Origin: Cytospora piceicola
Taxonomy: Eukaryota > Ascomycota > Sordariomycetes > Diaporthales > Cytosporaceae
Length of the DNA stretch: 64,000 nt
Assembly (NCBI GenBank): GCA_023375675.1
Contig: JALQBC010000082.1
Location: 1-64,000, forward strand
Direction of reading: 5' to 3'
In this document: one piece after another, positions 56,091 through 64,000 of the stretch
How the letters are laid out: each line of letters starts with the position of its first letter
Numbering within the stretch: position 1 is the first letter of the stretch
Translations under genes and position numbers: made by a program
Notes under the pieces: model-generated
Databases searched by the model: none
What the model saw: only the letters and a program-made list of their open reading frames with translations
What the model was told of the DNA's origin: nothing

Positions 56091-59000
56091 TGCCGTATAT
56101 TTCTCGAGTATAGATTAGTCGTAGATAAGATCGCTTAATATAGATTAGTTAGTTCGGTTTTTAAGTTTTTTTAATTAAAGGCTAAGTAATTTCTTTAATC
56201 TAACCGGTATATTAGCTAGTTACCTTAACCCTATAACCGGCTAATATATCGGTTATATTAGTAAATAATACTAAGTTATTTTTTTACTTTAATATATATA
56301 AGGCTATAAACACTGTAGGCTAAAACGTTATAAGTTAAAGTATTATAAGTTAGCGTTATAAGTAAAAGAGGTCTTAAAGTTTTTTTTTTTAAATAATCTA
56401 GGAAGTATTTAATAAATCCGATTAATTATATACCTTTAAAACTATATATTAAGCTTTAATAGCTATTATACTTAATAATTAAAACCGGTTTATTAACCGG
56501 TTATATAATAGTTTATATATATAATTATAATATTATAATTTTAATATTAAATCGTTATCGGTTATAAATAAATTCTAATTAATTAAAATAACCTTTTTTA
56601 TAATTACTTTCCTTTTTTAACTATAATATATAGTTTACTTTAACCTTATAATAACTACTACTTCTTTCCTTTTTTAAAACTATTAACTTAATTTAACTTA
56701 TAATAAATAATAATAAATAATAATAAATAATAATTAGAAAACTTTAAACTATTATAAACCTCGATTATAAATAATAAGTAATATAATTTTTTCTTTTTAC
56801 TAATAAAGAATTTAATTACTAATATAGTATTAATTCTTTAGCTTTTTTACTAGCTATTAGGTATTACGATTATAGTTTAAAGTTAAGCTAATCGATTAAT
56901 ATATCTGCTATTATAGTAAGGCCTTTATTCTCTTTTTTACTTAAAGGTAATAACCTTTTCCTTTTTTATTAGTAAAATATACTTTATAAGACTAAAATCG
57001 CTAATATATCGAAAAAGTATTATATATACGATAATATTTAAAGCTTTAATAAGTTTCGATTTAAACGTAGAAATAAGCTTACTTAAAACTACTTTTTTTA
57101 TTATAATAAACAGATTATAGAATAAGTTAGTTCTTTTTTATCTTATACGTTTCTTTTAATATTAATTTATTTATAAAGTAAACTATCGTTAGTTTATAAC
57201 GTTTTATTATTTATCTTTATTCGAAAGTAACCTGTTATTATAGCTTAGTTATTATTTTTAAAGCGATTTAACCCTTTTAAACGTTATTTCGATCCTTAAC
57301 TATAGCCTTTTTAACTATAAGTTTTATAGCCTTTAAGCCTTCTACCTTTTTAAATACCTTCTTTATAGCTTTAAAAGCTTTTTTAACTCTTTTTTATACC
57401 GCCTTTTACCGTTATTAACCTTACTTTATTATAGTATACTACTATTAGACGAGGTTATAATTATAATATACTTTCTTAAGCTATTAGTATACGCTAGCTT
57501 TTATCTTATAATATATTGATACCGATATAGCCTCTGTTCTTTTAACCTTTATAGCTTTTATAACTTTTTAGTTTTAATATAATATAACGCTTAAAAGGTA
57601 TATTTTATTATACTTAAAACCCTGATAATATTTATATTAAATAATAAGCCTGTCTTTATTATAAAGCTATTTAGCGAAAGTATTATATCGAGTGTCGTTA
57701 TAGTAAAGTTATTAACCTTACTCTTTTACTTTAAGCTTTCTTTATTTAATAGTAGCCTTTTTTTAATTTATAGCATTCTCTTATAAGCTTATAATTTACG
57801 TTAAGCTTATAATTTATTATAAGTAGCGGAGATAACGGAAATAAGCCTTTTTTTTAACTATACGATATATCGAGTTTTATACTATACTTATCTTCGATAA
57901 TAATAAAACCTTAACATTTATATTTACTACTTTAGTAAAGATAACCTTTAAAATAAAACAACCTTATATATTTATTAGTAATATCTAAGAAAGCTTATAC
58001 TAGATTATTTTTAAGTCGGTAAAAATCGTTTAATCTTTTACTATAACTATCGTTATAATATCGATATCGGCAATAACGATAAAAGCTTCTTATAAAATAG
58101 TTAGCTTTCTTTTAGCTTTTAGCCTTTTTAGTCTTACTATAGCTTTTACGCTAATATTACGTATAGCCGTTAACGTTATAATCTTTTAGTTATATTTAGC
58201 TTTTATTTATAAAATGTTTTAAATATAGCCGATATATTAACTTAAAGTAACTTATAGTAGAATAGTTAGTTAGTTAAACCTTATATTGTAAATAAAGAAA
58301 AACAGCTACTATAAAACTTTTAAAATCGTTTAAGAAAAGAATCTGTTTATAACTACTATTTTAAATATAATTATAAGTAGTTTAATCTAAATATTACCTA
58401 AAGTATTTACTTAACGTATTATTACCGAAATAATAAAAAACAGCTAAATAACCCGGATTTCTTTTTAGCTAAAAATTAGCTTAACTTAAACGATGTCTTT
58501 ATCGACCTTCCTTTACCTATATAATATAAAAAGCAGCTTTTCGCTTAAATCTATATTTTTATTAATATTCGTTTTATTTATAAGTAGTAGTTTAAGTATT
58601 TTAAATATTATATAAGCTTCTTTTATAATATAAGCTCTCTGTTTAACTAGTTACCTTACCTTTTACAGAATATTAATATAATAGTATTACGCTTTAAAAG
58701 TATATAAAATAATACCTATACTATTCGGTTTTTAAAAAGAAGTTAAAAGTTTAACGTTATATAATTAAAAAGTAGCTTTACTACCTTTAAAAGTATTATC
58801 TTAACTATTAGAATATTTAAATCGATTATAAACGTCTTTTTTCATTTTTTAAAGATAGTAATATAACTAATTAAATTACTATTATAAACGTTAATAACGT
58901 TATAATATAGCTTAACTAGCCTTAGGTTAAAAGCCTTAATAAAAAAGTCTTTAAAAACGTTATTATAGCTTTTAACCTTATTACGGCGTATGTTAATCTA

Positions 59001-59900
59001 TATAGACTTCGTACTTAAGTTATAAGTACTTAACTGCTTACTATTAACCTCGATATTATTTAGCCTATTTAAAACTATATCGAGTTACCCGGAATTAGAT
59101 TTACGCTTTTTAACGATTTTAACTCGAAATTAGCTTTTATTAATTTAGCTATACCGTCTTTAATATCTTAAAGGTAAAGTAAGTTTAGTCTTCTTCGTTT
59201 TTATACCTATAATTAAATTATATAGGTAAGATATACTTTCTTTTAATATAATAGTCGATTTATAAGGTATAAATGCTTTCTTTTTATCGTTTTTAATACT
59301 TATATAAGGGCTTAAGTTAATAAAAAGAGTAACTTCTTTATTAACCGTTTTAATAGATAATTCTGTAATAAGCTTTAAACTATCGATAAGCTTCGAAAAG
59401 CTTTAAAGGGCGATACTCTTAAAGCTTAGTTTATTTTAGCCTTAATCGTTAAGTCTACTAATACCCTTAAAAACACTCGTCTTTTTTTAAGTTAAGCTTA
59501 AAATAAATTATAATCGATATATTATATTCTTAAGTACTCTTATATTTTTTTAACCTTTTTTATAGCTAATAACTATTAAGAATCTCTAGCTTATATTATA
59601 CTTAACTATTAGTAATAGCTAGCTTTTAATAATAATAGTAAGATAGCTATTATTAAAAAGAACTTTAAAGAAAACCTTTTAATCGCTGCTTAATACTTTT
59701 ATACTTTATTCTATATATTCTTCGAAGAGTACTTAATATTAAAGCTTAAGGTTATAGCTTATTAGTATCGGGTTAAGTAATAAGGTTATAATAGCACTTA
59801 TACTTACGGTATATTTTAGCTAAATAAGCCTTTTACGGCTTTTAATAAAAGCTTTTAAGATAAAGTCTTTAAAAAAGGAATTTATTAATTTTTAAGGTAT
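56091..59900. other. RIP-saturated AT-rich DNA, probably the 5' part of the Helitron or other elements
   Basis: CpA/TpG are nearly absent and stops occur in all frames. No motif could be assigned. Because it has the same composition as the Helitron relic that follows, it may hold that element's N-terminal coding region, but a separate element is equally possible. Confidence 0.45.
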
Positions 59901-62720
59901 ATATATAAGCGTATAAAACCTTAAGCTTAGTCGTTAGCCTTAACTTTAAGAAAATAACCTTTTAAAGTCTACCTTTAATAACGATATCTTATTTAACCTT
60001 TTATTTTACGTTTTTAACTATATATAGAAGTATTACTATATCGAGATATACTATTTTCGTTATTATAAAATAAACGATAGTTATATATTTAAAAATAAGG
60101 TTTATCGATTTTACTTTAAACGTTTAATCTATAAGGTTAAGACTATACTTATAAAGTATATTAATAAGTACCGGAACTTTTTATAAAAGGTTTTTAACGG
60201 TATTCGTAATAATAGTTATATAAATAACTATATCCGAGGTATTATACTTAGCTAGCTAGCTAATATTAATATAGCCCTTTATACCTCTTTCCGAGCTGTT
60301 ATTAACTATATTTTAAAATATTACTTTAAAGCCGAGATAAAGACTTAGACTTATTACGAGATAATATTTAAAATATTTTTAAAGGTTAGTTATATAAAGC
60401 TTATAGTATCTTTAATAAGTAAGATAATAAATAAGCTACTATTTAAACGAGATTAGCCTACTATAAAGGTAGCTTATTACCTTTTCGGTATCTTTTTAGT
60501 TAAGTTTAGTTACGTTTTTTAACGTATTAATTATCTTTACTTTAATTAGTAGTAAGCTAAAACCGTTATTAATATTAAAACTAATAAGGTTCGGCAGATT
60601 TGTTTTATTTAGTAAAAATACTATAAGCGTTTTTAAGGCGAGTAAAATAATCTTACTTACTTTAATATACTTACTTCTATTAACTATAAGAAGGAAGGTT
60701 ATTAATCCTTTTTTAGTTTTTAAACGAAGCCTTATATACTTAACTACTTCCTTTAGTATAAGCTTAAGCGTTAAAGTAATTAGTTTAAAGACTTTTATCG
60801 TATAAAGCTTATACTTTATTACTTTTATTATAGCTTTAAAGATCTTAAAACGGTTAAAATAGCTATTTTAATACCTTTACCGAAGTATACGATTATTATC
60901 TCGAGGTTTATATTAAAACTTATAAGTTTAACTATTATAAGAATATACTTTCCGAGCCTGTTAATAACAGTTTTAAAAAGAACCCGGAAGTAAAGTAAGA
61001 GTTTATTATTTAAGCTAACTAAAAGGCTTTTATAGCTTAGGTTTTTAATTATAACCTTAATACCGAAGATATTAATCTGTTAGGTAACCGTGAAATCGAC
61101 TTAGCTTATAATTAAACCCTTTATATCGGTAGGTATTATTACCTTTTATTTTAACGTTAGATATTTTAAAAAGGTTTACGTTTAAGTTAAATTTAAAATA
61201 AAGACAATTTTTCCGAAAAGGCTATTAATACCCTTAATATTAAACAGCGCTTACTATATAATATTATCGTAGACTATTAGAAGTCTATTCTCGAAAGTAA
61301 GTATAACGCTAAGGCTTAAAGCCCTTTTTAGCTTCTACTTTAAGTTAATAGCCTTAAAAGTATTAAAAAGTTATATACTTTAAAGGTTATTACGTTTTAG
61401 ATTCGTCGTGTCTTTATAAACTACGGTATCTAAGGTTTTATTTTTAAGGTTTATACCTTTACCGGCGTAACTACTAATACTATAAAAGGCTAAACTATCT
61501 ATAACCTTTTTTATATTCTTTATACGTCGATAGATAAACTTCCGGCCTTTACAGTAAGTAAAGCTATTAATATTCGTAATACTTTATATTAAGTACGATA
61601 TATTATTGTAAATAAAAAGTTTATAATCGGCTATCGTATATTATAGTATATAGATAGCCGTTTCCGGAGTATTTTTAAAGCTTTTAACGGCTTTTTTAGT
61701 AATTATAATATTATCTTAATAAGTAATTTCTATTAGCTGCCTCTTATATAGCAGATACCTCTTTTTACTTATAAGTTTAAGATTAACGATATTATAAGTA
61801 AGGCTAGATATACTATATATATTTAGTTTATAAAAACTATTCGCTTAATTTAGGTTATACGATAGTAAGGTAATAATTAAGCTTTTTTCTATAAGGTTTT
61901 TAAAGCTTTAAAGAATAATTTATTTACTTATATTTATTAATAATTACTAGCTACTTAAGTTTAGTTTACTTTACCTTTAAATAAAGTTTAAGTATTTAAT
62001 AGCGTTCTTCGACTATATAGTACTAACGCCGTTATAAAAGAGTATAATACGTCTTACCTCGAATACTTAGACTTTCTTATTATTAATGTTTAAGCTAATA
62101 ATTAAGGTACCGGAGCTGTTTCTATTAAGTTTAAAGATACTAGTAATTTTTATAATCGTTTTTCCTTATATTATAAAAGTTATATAATATTAACCGAAAA
62201 CCTTTAAGTAAAGGCTAGTATAGTTAATAACGTAACAGGCTATATCTATAATATTATATAAGTACCTAATATCGATTCTAACGATATTTATAAAACGATA
62301 CCGTTTATTATTTTAATAAAAATAGATAACTATTTTAGCCCTTTTTACTTTTTAAACGAAGACAATATCTTTAATAATATCGTATTTATCTTCTTATTAT
62401 TTAAAGAGTTTAATAAAGGTACTGCTATATACTTATAAACTTAATTCCCTTTAACGATCGCTTACGCTATTACTATTTATAAGTTATAAGGTTAAACTTT
62501 CGAGTAAGCTATACTTAATATTTTAAGCTGTAACTTTACTTTTAGCTTTACTTACGTTATAGTATTTTACGTTAAGACCTTAGCCGGCTTTATATTTAAT
62601 ATACCTTTCTCTTTTTCTAATATACTTATTAGAAAAGATAAGACTAGCCTTTAAAAGGCTTATAATTATTAACGTTACGTTATTATAAGTAAGGTAATAA
62701 ACTAAATAAGTATTTAAAGG
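59900..62720 (+). pseudogene. RIP-inactivated Helitron transposase (Rep-linked region and Pif1-like helicase)
   Basis: Despite many stops, plus-strand frame pieces match the fungal Helitron protein in order. At about 60310-60500 are LKYYFKAEIKT and VSLISKIINKLLFKRD, equivalents of the conserved block after the Rep domain (KYASKAE ... VSKxxNKL ... ERDW). The Walker A site is at 61359-61373, changed from Gly-Thr-Gly-Lys-Ser to Ser-Ile-Lys-Lys-Leu by RIP-type transitions. Next come TGVTTNTIKG (motif Ia) at about 61470 and the Asp-Glu-Lys-Ser site at 61608-61622, now Asn-Lys-Lys-Phe. A QLPP-equivalent lies near 61735, and the final helicase block PLTIAYAITIYKL is at 62449-62487. Helitrons move by rolling-circle replication. 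The termini were not found. Identification rests on motif order. Confidence 0.75.
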
Positions 62721-64000
62721 ATATAATTAAAAAGAGGTAGTTTAGCTTAAACGTAAACGTTCTTAATTAAATAGTTAGTATTATTATTAAGTTAGTTTAT
62801 AAATAAGGTTATTAATAGTATAGAATTAAAATTATATATATAATATTACTACTACTGTTATAAATTTAGCTTATAATTATATATATATTATTAACTTAAT
62901 AGGTATTAAATATATATTACTATAGTAATTTATATAATAACGCGTTACTATAATAATATAACCGATTACCGAACCGGTTATATTAACTATATAAGTACTA
63001 TATCTTACAGTTTTACCTTTCTTAATAATAATATATATTATAGTTAACATTTTTTTCTCTCTTTTAATATATATAATATATTCTCTTTAAGTTTATATTA
63101 CTAATATAATTTAAATTAATTAATTAATTAATTAATTAATTATATCTTTTATCGCCCCTTCCGTAACCTTTAATATTACTACCTTTTTTAATACCTTTTT
63201 AAACCGTTAGTTTTATTAAACGTTAAATAAAGTCTTTACTAAGTTTCGATAACCGGCCTATTAACCGGTTATAAAGGCCCCGGTTATATTAAGGTCTGTT
63301 TAAAAGGTTATTAAAGTAAAGTACTTAAAGTTAGTTATAAGATTTCCGGGTAACCGTCGTTTAACGAATTATAAAGTTAAGTAATTAGTAAGTATTATAG
63401 TTTTCTTTATTACGTTTATATATTAATATTTTAATAGCTTAACCTGCCGGCTATAAATACAATCGTTTACAACCTTCGTTAAAACTCCTGCTTTCGCTTT
63501 TAAAATATAAGTAATAAACGAAGTATCTGTTAAGTTAAAAACCTTGTTACCTTACTTACTTAAATTATAGGTATTTACGTTCCCAGTTTATACCGGCGGT
63601 ATATAAAAAGTAATAGTCTCTTTATTAAATACTATACTAACTTAAAAAGGTAAATAGTTTAAAGATTAAGTCTTATATTAATAATATTTATACTAACTAT
63701 ATATATTAAAAAGAGGCTTAATATTATCGGTAGCTTACTTTTTTTCTTATTACTTTATAGTTTAACCTATTATAGGTTATATAGTAGGTTACTCTTATTT
63801 AGTAAGTAGTTCTTACTTAGCCGGTTACTTTTACTTAGCTAGTTATTCTTTAATAAGCACCTCTTACGCCTTTTCCTCCTACCGACTTTATAGTAAATAA
63901 GAAAGGTAAAAACAAAGATATTTAAGGTAATAATAATAGGATATTTATAGATAAATTTAACGTAGTAAGTAATGTTATTATTAGACTACTATTAGCTTTA
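62721..64000. other. AT-rich RIP block continuing past the Helitron relic
   Basis: Same composition to the window end. An (ATTA)n-like run lies at 63115-63141, and ACCGG/CCGGT words recur (about 62960-62990 and 63250-63290) as they do near 56200-56240, which may mark related ends. No coding signal could be read. Confidence 0.5.

Overview
The window reads as nuclear DNA of a filamentous ascomycete (Pezizomycotina, probably Sordariomycetes; inference). Short GT-AG introns with CTAAC-type branch sites, F-box/ankyrin and Ulp1-like genes, and Tad-type LINE and Helitron relics all fit. So do AT-rich blocks in which CpA and TpG are almost absent while TpA is abundant and CpG is kept, the mark of saturated repeat-induced point mutation (RIP). 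It is a gene-poor, repeat-rich accessory or subtelomere-like segment: GC-normal islands alternate with RIP-degraded repeat blocks, and most coding relics are broken.

Layout. 1-650: a tetranucleotide repeat and one copy of a composite repeat family. 0.65-14.2 kb: GC-normal, with an ankyrin pseudogene (about 2-3 kb), two related minisatellites (3.7 and 9.1 kb) and one intact hypothetical gene (13.1-14.0 kb). 14.4-25.1 kb: AT-rich block of tandem copies of the composite element, split by a 6.27-kb LINE with a 16-bp target duplication and a TA-flanked MITE. 25.3-33.4 kb: pyrimidine-rich, apparently non-coding DNA with a degenerate array of 1-2 kb units. 33.4-42.7 kb: a Ulp1-like (C48) protease pseudogene cut by a second 6.04-kb LINE with a 14-bp target duplication; removing the LINE in silico puts the catalytic His and Cys segments back in one frame at Ulp1-like spacing. 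43.7-46.4 kb: a hypothetical pseudogene, a 371-bp MITE, and another composite element carrying a 571-bp TRIM and a solo LTR. 47.2-52.0 kb: two intact genes (F-box/ankyrin, minus strand; a three-exon unknown, plus strand). 52.8-53.1 kb: a third minisatellite of the same core type. 53.3-55.9 kb: an apparent endogenous relic of a large dsDNA virus, a Cys-rich plus-strand reading frame converging on a minus-strand family B DNA polymerase pseudogene. 56.1-64.0 kb: a RIP-saturated Helitron relic with recognisable Rep-linked and Pif1-like helicase regions.

The most unusual items are the virus-like polymerase relic, the composite HINE/Helentron-like family with its 82-nt hairpin and central microsatellite, the TRIM with a tRNA-like segment, the degenerate 26-32 kb module array, and three separate minisatellites sharing one core. 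No rRNA, convincing tRNA, CRISPR array or biosynthetic cluster was seen. All boundaries are by eye.
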